A model generated the notes under the pieces. The model did not search any database and had not been told where the DNA came from. It saw only the letters and a program-made list of their open reading frames with translations. DNA of 44,115 bases from an uncultured Muribaculaceae bacterium (lineage in GTDB: Bacteria; Bacteroidota; Bacteroidia; Bacteroidales; Muribaculaceae): the NCBI GenBank assembly GCA_934667475.1, contig CAKUMB010000015.1, positions 1-44,115 of the forward strand, written 5' to 3'. Position numbers and translations under genes: made by a program. Below are positions 16,643-25,421 of this stretch, in pieces (positions within the stretch are counted from its first letter, which is position 1; each line of letters opens with the position of its first letter).

Positions 16643-17809
16643 TTGATCGACGTTAACGACATAAAAGACCTGTTCAGCGAAAAGCGGCGCAAGGCAGTGG
16701 CCGATGCTCTGCTCACCCCATTCTCGTGGCTCTATGGGGCCGGGGTGGCATTGCGCAACTATGCCTTCAAGGCAGGCCTGCTCAAGCGTGAAAGCTTCGA
16801 CGTGCCTGTGGTGAGCGTGGGCAACATCACCGTGGGCGGCACCGGCAAGACGCCGCATGTGGAGTATCTCATCGAACACTTGTGCCAGCGCTACTGCATA
16901 GGCGTGCTCAGCCGTGGCTACAAGCGCGACACCAGCGGCTTCATTCTGGCCAGCCCAACGCTCTCGGCCGGCGACCTGGGCGATGAGCCCTACCAAATCT
17001 ACCACAAGTTTGCCCACTGCATCACCCTGGCGGTGTGCGAGAGCCGCTGCAAGGGCATACACGAGATGATGCGCATCAATCCCGACATCAATCTCTTCAT
17101 CCTCGACGACGCCTTTCAGCACCGTTATGTGAAGCCCAAGGTCAACATTGTGCTGGTCGACTTCAACCGTTTGCCCGATGAAGACCACCTGATGCCGCTC
17201 GGCTCGTTGCGCGAGCCGCCGCATATGCTGTATTACAGCGACATAATTGTGGTCACCAAGTGCCCCAGCAACATTGCCCCCATCGACCTGCGCGTGGCGC
17301 AGAAGCGCATAGGCGAGTTTGTGGCGGCCGACCACAAGCTGTTTTTCTCCAACGTGCGCTATGCCGCGCCGCTGCCCGTGTTCCCCATCAGCCGCCCGCA
17401 GCTCACCGACTTGCACTCGCTTGGCCCCGCCGACACCCTGCTGGGCGTCACTGGCATCGCCAACCACCGCAACTTCCTGAAATATCTGCGCCGCTCGGGG
17501 GCCGGCATGGTGAAGCTGATTCACTACGGCGACCATCACAAGTATTCGCGCGACGATTTTAAATACATTTTCCGCGTGCTCGACGAGCTCGGCGGGCAGC
17601 GCAAGTTCATCATCACCACCGAGAAGGACGCCGTGCGCATCATCAACAATCCATACTTCCCGCCCACCATGCGCGACCGCATCTACTACATCCCCATCAA
17701 GGTGGGATTCCTGCAGTCTGATGGCGAGCCTGGATTCATCGACGAGGTTACGCGCGAAATCGAGGCGCGCCCAGCCGCCAGTCCGCTGGCCGCCGAGGGG
17801 CATGTGTGA
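16643..17809 (+). CDS. lpxK: tetraacyldisaccharide 4'-kinase
   Basis: A 388-residue membrane-associated kinase that phosphorylates the 4' position of the lipid A disaccharide. The N-terminal amphipathic region LLTPFSWLYGAGVALRN and the P-loop GNITVGGTGKT (60-70) are family hallmarks, as is LDDAFQHRYV. No ATG lies at the 5' end. A TTG at 16643 has AAGGA directly before it (only 2 bases away), and a GTG at 16697 would start the protein where the family usually begins. I give the longer form. It lies 40 bases after sppA. The C-terminal 15 residues are alanine- and proline-rich and not conserved. Confidence 0.93.
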   Translation: MIDVNDIKDLFSEKRRKAVADALLTPFSWLYGAGVALRNYAFKAGLLKRESFDVPVVSVGNITVGGTGKTPHVEYLIEHLCQRYCIGVLSRGYKRDTSGFILASPTLSAGDLGDEPYQIYHKFAHCITLAVCESRCKGIHEMMRINPDINLFILDDAFQHRYVKPKVNIVLVDFNRLPDEDHLMPLGSLREPPHMLYYSDIIVVTKCPSNIAPIDLRVAQKRIGEFVAADHKLFFSNVRYAAPLPVFPISRPQLTDLHSLGPADTLLGVTGIANHRNFLKYLRRSGAGMVKLIHYGDHHKYSRDDFKYIFRVLDELGGQRKFIITTEKDAVRIINNPYFPPTMRDRIYYIPIKVGFLQSDGEPGFIDEVTREIEARPAASPLAAEGHV

Positions 17810-17878
17810 GCCGAATTCACCTGGCTTCAAAAGCGATTATACACACAAAATTATTATACACACACAACATTTGCTATT

Positions 17879-18718
17879 ATGAAAGAAGAAATCAACTGGC
17901 TCGAGCGCATCAACGAAACCTCGGCCTACATTAAAAGCAAAGTGAGCCAACTGCCCAAGACCGCCATCATTCTCGGCACTGGCCTTGGCGAACTTGTGAA
18001 CCACATAGACATCAAGACGGCAATTCCCTATGAGGAGATACCCAACTTCCCCGTGTCGACTGTTGAGGGCCACAAGGGCCGCCTCATTTTCGGCAACCTC
18101 GGCGACAAATACATCATGGCCATGCAGGGCCGCTTCCACTTCTACGAGGGCTACTCGATGAAGGAGGTCACATTCCCCGTGCGCGTGATGAAGGCACTGG
18201 GCGTGAAGACGCTCTTCGTGTCTAACGCCGCCGGCGGCATGAACCCCGGCTTCAAGATTGGCGACCTCATGATCATCACCGACCACATCAATCTCTTCCC
18301 CGAACATCCGCTGCACGGCAAAAACTACGACGAGCTTGGCCCGCGCTTCCCCGGCATGGGCCACGCCTACAGCGAGCGACTCATAGCCAAGGCCAAGGAA
18401 GTGGCTGCTGCCAACGGCATCCGCGTGGTTGAGGGTGTGTATGTGGGCACACAAGGCCCCACATTCGAGACTCCGGCCGAGTATCACTACTTCCACGTGA
18501 TAGGCGGCGACGCCGTGGGCATGAGCACAGTGCCCGAGGTGATTGTGGCCAACCATGGCGGCATGGAGGTGTTTGGCATGTCGGTGATCACCGACCTCGG
18601 TGTCGATGGCGTAATCGAGAAGGTGTCGCACGAAGAGGTGCAGAAGGCCGCCAACGCAGCCGAGCCGCGCATGTCGTTCATCATGAAGGAAATCATCAAC
18701 CAGTTCCAGGAGCTTTAA
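17879..18718 (+). CDS. purine nucleoside phosphorylase
   Basis: A 279-residue trimeric-type (family 2) purine nucleoside phosphorylase that splits inosine or guanosine with phosphate. The phosphate loop is ILGTGLGELV, followed by HKGRLIFG, the base site NAAGGMNPGF and the signature GPTFETPAEY near residue 195. Asn in VITDLGVDG-type C-terminal region replaces nothing obvious, and the length is normal. The gene is 69 bases after lpxK and 3 bases before thiL, so it is in a salvage-cofactor pair at the end of the operon. Confidence 0.93.
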   Translation: MKEEINWLERINETSAYIKSKVSQLPKTAIILGTGLGELVNHIDIKTAIPYEEIPNFPVSTVEGHKGRLIFGNLGDKYIMAMQGRFHFYEGYSMKEVTFPVRVMKALGVKTLFVSNAAGGMNPGFKIGDLMIITDHINLFPEHPLHGKNYDELGPRFPGMGHAYSERLIAKAKEVAAANGIRVVEGVYVGTQGPTFETPAEYHYFHVIGGDAVGMSTVPEVIVANHGGMEVFGMSVITDLGVDGVIEKVSHEEVQKAANAAEPRMSFIMKEIINQFQEL

Positions 18719-18721
18719 GCC

Positions 18722-19774
18722 ATGCCCAACGAAAGCGAAACAGAAATATCATCGCTCGGCGAGTTTGGCCTGATTGATGAGCTTACACACGACTTCAAGT
18801 CGGTCAACAAGTCCACCGAGCTGGGTGTGGGCGACGACTGCGCCGTGCTCAACTACAGTGGCGACAGCCGCAAGCGCACGCTCGTCACCACCGACCTCCT
18901 GCTCGAGGGCATACACTTCGACCTCACCTACACACCGCTCAAGCACCTTGGCTACAAGGCAGCCGTGGTCAACTTCAGCGACGTGTATGCCATGGGAGGA
19001 GTGCCGCGGCAAATCACCGTGTCGCTCGGCATCAGCCGCCGCTTCACGGTGGAGCACATCAACGAGCTCTATGCCGGTGTGCTGCTCGCATGCGAGCGCT
19101 ACGGCGTCGACCTTGTGGGCGGCGACACCTCGGCATCGGTCACTGGACTGCTCATCAGCGTCACCTGCATCGGTGAGGGCGAGGAGGGCAGCATAGTGCG
19201 CCGCAGCGGTGCCCGCGACACCGACCTGGTGTATGTGAGCGGCGACCTGGGTGCGGCCTATATGGGGCTGCAGCTGCTTGAGCGCGAGCGCGAGGCTGGG
19301 GCGGGGCAGTCCGACTTCCAGCCCGACTTCGCCGGCCGCGAATACCTGCTCGAGCGTCAGCTCAAGCCCGAGGCGCGCCGCGATGTGATAGCCGAGCTCA
19401 AAAAACTCGACATCCACCCCACGGCCATGATGGACGTGAGCGATGGTCTTTCGAGCGAACTGCTGCACATTTGCCACGACAGCAACGTGGGTTGCCGCGT
19501 CTATGAGGAGCGCATACCCATCGACTACCAGACTGCTGTCATGGCCGAAGAGCTCAACATGAATCTCGTCACCGCAGCCATGAATGGCGGCGAAGACTAT
19601 GAACTGCTGTTCACCGTGCCGCTCTCCGAGCACCAGAAGGCCGAGCAGCTCACCACCGCCCGCCTCATTGGCCACATCACCAAGCCTGAACTTGGCTCAT
19701 GCCTCGTGAGCCGCGACGGCAACGAACTCGAAATCCGCGCCCAAGGCTGGAACGCATTCAAGTCCCAGCAATAG
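18722..19774 (+). CDS. thiL: thiamine-monophosphate kinase
   Basis: A 350-residue kinase converting thiamine phosphate to thiamine diphosphate. The family begins with the motif ELGVGDDCAVL (34-43; Asp38 and Asp39 bind magnesium), then TTDLLLEGIHFD (57-67), VNFSDVYAMGG, VGGDTSAS and the C-terminal MDVSDGLSSEL and NGGEDYELLFT motifs, all present. It starts 3 bases after the phosphorylase stop, indicating coupling, and is followed 21 bases later by a strong terminator, so it closes the operon. Confidence 0.95.
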   Translation: MPNESETEISSLGEFGLIDELTHDFKSVNKSTELGVGDDCAVLNYSGDSRKRTLVTTDLLLEGIHFDLTYTPLKHLGYKAAVVNFSDVYAMGGVPRQITVSLGISRRFTVEHINELYAGVLLACERYGVDLVGGDTSASVTGLLISVTCIGEGEEGSIVRRSGARDTDLVYVSGDLGAAYMGLQLLEREREAGAGQSDFQPDFAGREYLLERQLKPEARRDVIAELKKLDIHPTAMMDVSDGLSSELLHICHDSNVGCRVYEERIPIDYQTAVMAEELNMNLVTAAMNGGEDYELLFTVPLSEHQKAEQLTTARLIGHITKPELGSCLVSRDGNELEIRAQGWNAFKSQQ

Positions 19775-19795
19775 GCGCAAACGCATAATCTCATC

Positions 19796-19842
19796 AAAAA
19801 AGGGTTGGAACGCACCTCACCTGTGCATCCAACCCTTTTTTA
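19796..19842 (+). terminator. terminator after thiL
   Basis: AAAAAAGGGTTGGA pairs with TCCAACCCTTTTTT around a GCAC/GTGC extension. The T run follows the right arm. This is a rho-independent terminator, symmetrical enough to work from both sides. Confidence 0.9.
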
Positions 19843-19853
19843 GGCACATTAGT

Positions 19854-19884
19854 AAAGACGGGTGCTGAAATTGCACCCGTCTTT
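19854..19884. terminator. second perfect hairpin after thiL
   Basis: AAAGACGGGTGC (19854-19865) pairs perfectly with GCACCCGTCTTT (19873-19884) around a 7-base loop. It has only three terminal T and lies 11 bases past the thiL terminator. It may be a back-up terminator or a small regulatory palindrome. Confidence 0.5.
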
Positions 19885-20103
19885 GGCCGACACACATAGA
19901 TTTTGGCTGACAGGCCTGTGTCTTTCCCCATCAACATATCTACCCACCATTAATGTAATAAGAACACTGAAAACGGGCAGGCTGCTATAGCGGCGAGGCA
20001 TGCCGCGCCGCCGGTTGTGAGTAACCCCATCTGCCACTTTCTGCAGCAAAAGCCATGAGAGCTCTGTTGTGTTTAATGGCGAGAATCTGGACGGGCTAAA
20101 ATA
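19885..20103. other. gap between thiL and rpsA ends, nothing recognised
   Basis: About 220 bases between the converging operons. A 66-codon open frame exists on the minus strand (to 20049) but has basic, unconserved-looking composition and no ribosome site, so I do not call it. No RNA gene or repeat was seen. Confidence 0.4.
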
Positions 20104-20138
20104 AAGGCGCGCGCCGCTGCGGTAGCGGTGCGCGCCTT
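20104..20138 (-). terminator. terminator of rpsA
   Basis: A GC-rich hairpin (AAGGCGCGCGCCGCT against AGCGGTGCGCGCCTT, with mismatches) lies 44 bases past the rpsA stop. On the minus strand it is followed by TTTATTTTAG. This is a plausible rho-independent terminator. Confidence 0.75.
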
Positions 20139-20181
20139 GTGTATTTGTTTGTCAGCCTTTCAGTGGCTGTGCCTTGAGCAA

Positions 20182-21963
20182 TTACTCACCCTTGGCCAGC
20201 TTCGACTTGAGGTCGGCAAGTGCCTGGATGTCACCGAGAGTAGTCTTCTCGATGGGAGTGCTCATAACGGGCTCCTCGGCCTTCTTGCTTTGCTTGCGGC
20301 TTGACTTGTGGTCTGCCTTCTGCTCATCTTCAAACACGCGGCTGTGCGAGAGGATGATGCGCTTAGCGTCTTTGTTGAACTCAATCACCTTGAAGGGCAG
20401 CTTCTCGTCAACCTTGGCGGGAGTGCCGTCTTCCTTGACGAGGTGCTTGGGAGTGGCGAAGCCTTCAACGCCGTAGGGCAGGCTCACGATAGCGCCCTTG
20501 TCGAGCTTCTCGGTGATGGTGCCCTCGTGGATGCTGCCCACCTTGAAGATGGTCTCAAACACGTCCCAAGGATTCTCCTCGAGCTGCTTGTGGCCGAGGC
20601 TGAGGCGGCGGTTCTCTTTGTCGATTTCAAGAACCATCACGTCGATGTCGGCACCAATCTGGGTGAACTCGCTGGGGTGTTTCACCTTCTTGGTCCACGA
20701 CAGGTCGCTGATGTGGATGAGGCCGTCAACGCCCTCTTCAAGCTCTACAAACACACCGAAGTTGGTGAAGTTGCGCACCTTGGCTGTGTGCTTCGAGCCC
20801 ACGGGATACTTCTGCTCGATAGTTTCCCAGGGATCCGGCTTGAGCTGCTTGATGCCGAGCGACATCTTGCGGTCTTCGCGGTCGAGTGTGAGGATCACTG
20901 CCTCCACTTCGTCGCCCACCTTCATGAAGTCTTGTGCCGAGCGCAGGTGCTGCGACCACGACATTTCGCTCACGTGAATCAGGCCTTCCACACCGGGGGC
21001 AATCTCCACAAATGCGCCGTAGTCGGTCATAACCACCACTTTGCCCTTCACCTTGTCGCCAACCTTCAAGTTGGGATCGAGCTTGTCCCACGGATGGGGC
21101 TGCAGCTGCTTCAGACCCAGGGCAATGCGCTTCTTGTCTTCGTCGAAGTCGAGGATAACCACGTTGAGTTTCTCGTCGGGCTTCACAATGTCGGCGGGGT
21201 TGTTCACGCGGCCCCAAGAGAGGTCGGTGATGTGAATCAGGCCGTCAACGCCACCGAGGTCGATGAACACACCATAGGGGGTGATATTCTTAACGGTACC
21301 CTCAAGCACCTGACCTTTTTCAAGCTTGGCGATAATCTCTTTGCGCTGTTGCTCAAGCTCGGCCTCGATGAGAACCTTGTGAGAAACAACCACGTTGCGG
21401 TATTCCTGGTTGATTTTCACAACCTTGAACTCCATGGTCTTGCCCACGAAGATGTCGTAGTCGCGGATGGGCTTAACATCGATTTGCGATCCGGGCAGGA
21501 ATGCCTCGATGCCAAACACATCAACGATCATGCCACCCTTGGTGCGGCACTTGATGTAACCCTTGATGACTTCATCATTTTCAAGCGCTTCGTTAACGCG
21601 TTCCCAGCTCTTGGCTGCACGGGCCTTCTTGTGCGAGAGCACGAGCTGGCCTTTGTGGTCCTCCTGATTCTCGACAAACACTTCCACAGTGTCGCCTATC
21701 TTCAGGTCGGGGTTGTAACGGAATTCGTTGTAGGGAATGATGCCGTCTGACTTATAGCCGATGTTAACCACTACCTCGCGCTTGCTGATTGCGATAACGG
21801 TACCTTCGGTTACTTCCTTGTCCTTAATGTGGCCAAGTGATTGGTCATACGTCTTCTCAAGCTCCTCAAAAGATTTGCCCTTCTGAGTTTCGCCATTTTC
21901 ATAGGCGTCCCAATCGAAATCGGCATTGCCTACGATGGGAGAATTTTTTAATTCTTCGCTCAT
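20182..21963 (-). CDS. rpsA: 30S ribosomal protein S1
   Basis: A 593-residue protein with six S1 RNA-binding domains beginning near residues 55, 135, 215, 300, 385 and 472. Typical segments are TPYGVFIDLGGVDGLIHITD, TDYGAFVEIAPGVEGLIHVS and TNFGVFVELEEGVDGLIHIS. Domains 3-5 are the best conserved, as expected for the mRNA-binding part. S1 helps the 30S subunit bind mRNAs, important in this phylum where ribosome-binding sites are often weak. It is a single-gene unit with its own promoter box and terminator. The C-terminal 60 residues are charged and disordered-looking. Confidence 0.97.
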   Translation of the reverse strand: MSEELKNSPIVGNADFDWDAYENGETQKGKSFEELEKTYDQSLGHIKDKEVTEGTVIAISKREVVVNIGYKSDGIIPYNEFRYNPDLKIGDTVEVFVENQEDHKGQLVLSHKKARAAKSWERVNEALENDEVIKGYIKCRTKGGMIVDVFGIEAFLPGSQIDVKPIRDYDIFVGKTMEFKVVKINQEYRNVVVSHKVLIEAELEQQRKEIIAKLEKGQVLEGTVKNITPYGVFIDLGGVDGLIHITDLSWGRVNNPADIVKPDEKLNVVILDFDEDKKRIALGLKQLQPHPWDKLDPNLKVGDKVKGKVVVMTDYGAFVEIAPGVEGLIHVSEMSWSQHLRSAQDFMKVGDEVEAVILTLDREDRKMSLGIKQLKPDPWETIEQKYPVGSKHTAKVRNFTNFGVFVELEEGVDGLIHISDLSWTKKVKHPSEFTQIGADIDVMVLEIDKENRRLSLGHKQLEENPWDVFETIFKVGSIHEGTITEKLDKGAIVSLPYGVEGFATPKHLVKEDGTPAKVDEKLPFKVIEFNKDAKRIILSHSRVFEDEQKADHKSSRKQSKKAEEPVMSTPIEKTTLGDIQALADLKSKLAKGE

Positions 21964-22038
21964 TAAATAAAATAGTTAATAAATATAGTTAATAAATCTC
22001 GGTGCACCATGCAGATTCATTCCTGCAAAGCGCAAATG

Positions 22039-22046
22039 CAAAGGTA
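22039..22046 (-). promoter_or_regulatory. -7 box of rpsA
   Basis: The minus strand reads TACCTTTG, a TAnnTTTG match, 75 bases before the rpsA ATG. The region between it and the gene is AT-rich and unstructured, as is common for highly expressed genes in this phylum. Confidence 0.6.
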
Positions 22047-22151
22047 GGTAATATTTTTTAATCACGGGCACGACCAGTGGTAAAAAAATGCGCCAAACTG
22101 TTGTTTTTCATTTTTTTGGGCCTCGGCGGGCCGCCTTATGGGCTTTTGTGC

Positions 22152-22159
22152 TAACTTTG
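22152..22159 (+). promoter_or_regulatory. -7 box before the glycosyltransferase gene
   Basis: TAACTTTG lies about 90 bases before the ATG at 22251. The upstream element is unclear. It would drive the plus-strand run that begins with the glycosyltransferase. Confidence 0.5.
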
Positions 22160-22250
22160 CATTGGGCCGAAGCATAGTCGTGGGCTAATGCCGGCGGTGG
22201 CCGCGGCCCTATGCATTGCAATGCTAAGACGTAACAATGGAGAGTGTAAT

Positions 22251-23285
22251 ATGAAAATAGTGGTCTATCCGCAGCAGCTGGGCAACGCCGGGCTGCAATC
22301 CAATCCCTACATACGCGACTTTGTGGCCGCGATGACGGCCGCGGGTGCGCAAGTGGCCAACGGGCCTGCGCGCAATCCGCTCATAGGCATGCTGCCGCGC
22401 TGCCTCGCGGGCGACGCGCTGGTGCTGCACTGGCTTGAAAATGTGCCCGACTACAAGCACGGGGCGGTGCAGACGGTGTGTGCGCTGGCAATGCTGGCGG
22501 CGGCCCGCCTCACGGGGCACAAGGTGGTGTGGTTTTTGCACAACAACCGTAGCCACGCCGCATCGCACCAGTGGCAGGAGCGGCTCATCACCCGGGCCCT
22601 GATGCGCCACAGCAGCCTTGTTGTGACTCACGCCAGCCAGGGTCTCGACGCACTGCGCAGCCAGTGCCCCGAGCGCAAGGGCAGGGCAGTGTGGCTGCAC
22701 CATCCCACCAAAAACCGCATAGCCCTGGCGCGCGAGTGCCGCAATGCGGCGGCCGGGGGCGGGCCTGAGGCCGATGTGCTGATTTGGGGCACAATATCGC
22801 CCTACAAGGGCGTGGACCAGTGGCTGCAATATGTGGTCGACCATCAGTTGCCGCTAAGGGTGCGCATCGTGGGCCACTGCGGCGACGCCGGTCTGGCTGG
22901 CCGCATTGACGAGCTGGCGCGTCGGGCCCCGGCGGCCACGTTCATTAACCGCAGCATCACGTTTGACCAACTGGCGGCCGAGGTGGCCCGCGCGCGCTTT
23001 GTGCTGGTGCCATATGCGGCCGAGTCGGTGCTCAGCTCGGGCATACTGATGGACTCGCTGTCGGTGGGCGCAAAGGTGATCGGACCCGACGTGGGGTCGT
23101 TTCGCGACTACGCGGCCGAGCCGCTGCTCAGCGTAAGCACGTTCCGCTCTTTGGCCGATGTGGCGCGCATTGTGGCCGAGGACGGCGGCCAGCCTGCCGA
23201 CCTCGACGGCTATGAGCGTTTTCTCGACGCCCACAGCTGGGCGCACTTCGCCGGCCAGCTGACAAAACTCATTGAGGAACTCTAA
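22251..23285 (+). CDS. GT-B type glycosyltransferase
   Basis: A 344-residue cytoplasmic or membrane-peripheral glycosyltransferase of the two-Rossmann-domain (GT-B) type. The N-terminal half has a donor-less lobe with VLHWLENVPDY and VVWFLHNNRSH; the C-terminal half shows ADVLIWGTISPYKGVDQWL, RIVGHCGD, FVLVPYAAESVLSSGILMDS and GAKVIGPDVGSF, the pattern of family GT4-like enzymes. The ATG at 22251 has GGAGAG upstream and starts MKIVVYPQ; an in-frame upstream start at 22188 adds 21 residues without family support. Acceptor and sugar are not predictable; a single gene not in a polysaccharide cluster suggests a housekeeping or salvage-type glycan role. Confidence 0.8.
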   Translation: MKIVVYPQQLGNAGLQSNPYIRDFVAAMTAAGAQVANGPARNPLIGMLPRCLAGDALVLHWLENVPDYKHGAVQTVCALAMLAAARLTGHKVVWFLHNNRSHAASHQWQERLITRALMRHSSLVVTHASQGLDALRSQCPERKGRAVWLHHPTKNRIALARECRNAAAGGGPEADVLIWGTISPYKGVDQWLQYVVDHQLPLRVRIVGHCGDAGLAGRIDELARRAPAATFINRSITFDQLAAEVARARFVLVPYAAESVLSSGILMDSLSVGAKVIGPDVGSFRDYAAEPLLSVSTFRSLADVARIVAEDGGQPADLDGYERFLDAHSWAHFAGQLTKLIEEL

Positions 23286-23308
23286 AAAACTCATTACACA
23301 TAAATATT

Positions 23309-24076
23309 ATGATGATTAGCAACAAACTTATGGCGCTGCTGTTGTGCAGCGCCATGCCATTGGGGCTGATGGCCTCGTGTGCAGGCGGTGAGCGGCACTT
23401 CGAGCCGCAGCGCGGCAGCGTGGTGAGCGCCGATGTGAGGCAGGCTGCCGGCCACAGCTATTTGGTGCTCACCGCTGAGCCCGGCGCCAGTGTGGAGTAT
23501 TCCGTCACGCGCCCCGATATCGACGACCCCGAAGTGTGCCTGGCCGTGGCTGCGGCATTCACTGGCGACGACCTGACGAGCATTTGCGGCGACCACGTGG
23601 TGCAAGGCAAGCGCATGCGGGGATACGACGACGTGACCGCCACCGGCCACATGCTGATGGCGGGCGGCAAGGTGGCAATACGGTCAAACGGAAGGCTCCG
23701 CGAGTCGCTCGGCAAAGCCGAGGCCGACCGCGGCAGCATGTTTCAGCAGTGCCTGGTGGTGGAGGACGGCAAATCCCACGCCGAGCGCATACCGCAGGCC
23801 ATCACCGACCGCAATGCGCACATAATATTCCGCGCTGCCTGCCTCATGGCCGATGGCCGGCTGGCCGTGGTGCAAGGCGTTGACTGCCAGTATGGCCACG
23901 AGTTTGTCGACGGCCTTGTGGCCCTCGGCGCCCGAAATGCCGTCTACCTCGACATGGGCAGTTGGGCCTACGGGTGGTATCGCACCGACCGCGGCGGCAA
24001 TGCCGTGGAGCTGGCCGACCACTTCGCCAACACCGCCCACCAGAGCAACTGGCTGGTGGTGCGCGCCCGCCAATAA
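23309..24076 (+). CDS. putative phosphodiester glycosidase-like lipoprotein
   Basis: A 255-residue lipoprotein with a lipobox (GLMASC, Cys24). The C-terminal half (RAACLMADGRLAVVQGVDCQ ... EFVDGLVALGARNAVYLDMGSW) resembles the NAGPA / phosphodiester glycosidase fold, whose members split sugar-phosphodiester bonds. The resemblance is to the pattern of small residues around VYLDMGS, not to verified catalytic residues, so the function is tentative. It starts 23 bases after the glycosyltransferase gene and is probably cotranscribed, which would fit envelope glycan metabolism. Confidence 0.55.
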   Translation: MMISNKLMALLLCSAMPLGLMASCAGGERHFEPQRGSVVSADVRQAAGHSYLVLTAEPGASVEYSVTRPDIDDPEVCLAVAAAFTGDDLTSICGDHVVQGKRMRGYDDVTATGHMLMAGGKVAIRSNGRLRESLGKAEADRGSMFQQCLVVEDGKSHAERIPQAITDRNAHIIFRAACLMADGRLAVVQGVDCQYGHEFVDGLVALGARNAVYLDMGSWAYGWYRTDRGGNAVELADHFANTAHQSNWLVVRARQ

Positions 24077-24186
24077 AGTTTTTTTGGGGGGGGGCTGTGG
24101 GTGGAATTGAAAGCAGATGGCTGAAACCACCAGCACCAAACCCTCCGACAACAAACGTTCAACATTATACGTGAAAAAAGAGATAT

Positions 24187-24900
24187 ATGCTTACAACAGA
24201 ACAGCAAGAGCGCTACAAGCGCAACCTGCTGCTGCCGCAAGTGGGCGAGGCAGGGCAAGAGCGGCTGCTGCAGTCGCGAGTGCTGATAATAGGCGCAGGC
24301 GGCCTGGGGTCGCCAGTGGCCCTCTATCTGGCCGCAGCCGGAGTGGGCACACTGGGCGTGGTCGACAGCGACCGCCTTGACCTTAGCAACCTGCAGCGCC
24401 AGGTGCTGCACACCACAGCCGACGTGGGCCGGCCCAAGGTGGAGAGCGCGCGCGACCACATCACTGCACTCAACCCCGATGTGAAGGTGGTGACCTACAA
24501 CTGCTTCTTCAACGCCGACAACGCAGCCCAGATACTGGCCGACTACGAGATAGTGGTCGACGCCACCGACAACTCCGAGTCGAAGTTTTTCATCAACGAC
24601 GCCTGCGTGGCTGCCGGCAAGCCGCTGGTGCACGGCGGCATCAACCAGTTTTCGGGCAACGTGATGACCATACTGCCCGGCACGGCCAACTACCGCGACT
24701 TGTTTGGCAACCAGCCGCAGAACCCCGTGCCCAGTTCCACCTACGGCCTGCTGGGGGCCATACCCGGCACCATAGGCACTATCCAGGCCACCGAGGTGCT
24801 TAAATTCCTGCTCGGTACGGGCCAGCTGCTCACCAACCAGGTGCTGCACTACGATGCTGCCACCATGACCTTCACCCGCTTCAAGGTGAAGCGCGGCTAA
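24187..24900 (+). CDS. ThiF/MoeB-family E1-like adenylyltransferase lacking the cysteines
   Basis: A 237-residue E1-like protein. The ATP-binding motif GAGGLGSP is at 36-43, NLQRQVLH at 68-75 and the active-site aspartate Asp127 is in VVDATDNSESKF, so adenylation of a ubiquitin-like C-terminus looks possible. ThiF and MoeB usually have zinc cysteines (CYRCLF) and a catalytic cysteine in PSC; here these are NYRDLF (168-173) and PSST (182-185). ThiF would activate ThiS for thiamine synthesis, MoeB would activate MoaD; neither partner gene is in the window. Some Bacteroidetes ThiF relatives share the loss. The gene lies 110 bases after the lipoprotein gene. Confidence 0.8.
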   Translation: MLTTEQQERYKRNLLLPQVGEAGQERLLQSRVLIIGAGGLGSPVALYLAAAGVGTLGVVDSDRLDLSNLQRQVLHTTADVGRPKVESARDHITALNPDVKVVTYNCFFNADNAAQILADYEIVVDATDNSESKFFINDACVAAGKPLVHGGINQFSGNVMTILPGTANYRDLFGNQPQNPVPSSTYGLLGAIPGTIGTIQATEVLKFLLGTGQLLTNQVLHYDAATMTFTRFKVKRG

Positions 24901-24980
24901 GGCAGCAGTCATGGCACAGCGCAGCAGCCTGTCGCTGAGCGTTTAGCCCGGCTGACGCCGTGCTGTTTTTTAACCTCCAT

Positions 24981-25017
24981 TGTGCGTGGTGGGCAACTTG
25001 GTTGCCCACCACGCACA
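24981..25017. promoter_or_regulatory. 17-bp perfect palindrome at a promoter
   Basis: TGTGCGTGGTGGGCAAC (24981-24997) and GTTGCCCACCACGCACA (25001-25017) are perfect complements around a TTG loop. It sits directly against the -7 box of the next gene and covers the -33 region. It could be an operator or the terminator of the ThiF-like gene; there is no clear T run. Confidence 0.6.
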
Positions 25018-25025
25018 TAATTTTG
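25018..25025 (+). promoter_or_regulatory. -7 box before the 97-residue gene
   Basis: TAATTTTG matches TAnnTTTG and lies 35 bases before the start at 25061. A TTG sits 17 bases upstream in the loop of the palindrome. Confidence 0.55.
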
Positions 25026-25060
25026 CAGTGCATTCAAAAAATGACAAGGAGGAACAGCAC

Positions 25061-25354
25061 ATGAACGCAACATTAGCAACACCCCACACCATATCGGCAT
25101 CCGACCAGGTGTTTGCCACCCTTGAGGCGGGCGGCAAAGTGCTGGTGCGCATCAGCGCATACGGATTTTCGAGCCTCGACGACGTGATGCGCCTTGTGTG
25201 GCGCAAGGCAGGCGAGTTTCTGGGCCTGGCGCGCGTGAGCGTGCGCAACAAGACGCAGGGCTGGCGCACAGTGGCCACCATAGCCCGCCGCCCGGCAGCC
25301 AGCCGAGCACCCGAGCCTCCCCGCGAGGGCCGCCAATACCTGATTCCGTGGTGA
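25061..25354 (+). CDS. 97-residue basic protein of unknown function
   Basis: A 97-residue soluble basic protein with no family I can name. Residues 14-75 are well-mixed and look folded (DQVFATLEAGGKVLVRI, YGFSSLDDVMRLVWRKAGEF, LARVSVRNKTQGW); the tail from 76 is Arg/Pro-rich and probably disordered. It has an unusually good Shine-Dalgarno sequence, AAGGAGG at 25046-25052, 8 bases before the ATG, rare in this phylum. A -7 box and a perfect palindrome lie just upstream, so it is a separate, possibly regulated unit. The basic charge would allow nucleic-acid binding; that is a guess. Confidence 0.75.
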   Translation: MNATLATPHTISASDQVFATLEAGGKVLVRISAYGFSSLDDVMRLVWRKAGEFLGLARVSVRNKTQGWRTVATIARRPAASRAPEPPREGRQYLIPW

Positions 25355-25421
25355 CCCTTTGCTACATACAAAAATATATTAAATAATCGCCGGCCATAAT
25401 GCCCAATATGATTTTTTTGAG

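Noticed and set aside
19849..20049. A 66-codon minus-strand frame in the thiL-rpsA gap
   Set aside because: No ribosome site, no promoter box, and its 3' end runs through the perfect hairpin at 19854-19884.
20308..21750. A 480-codon open frame opposite rpsA on the plus strand
   Set aside because: It is a shadow of rpsA: His/Val/Leu-rich composition typical of the reverse strand of GC-rich coding DNA, no promoter or ribosome site.
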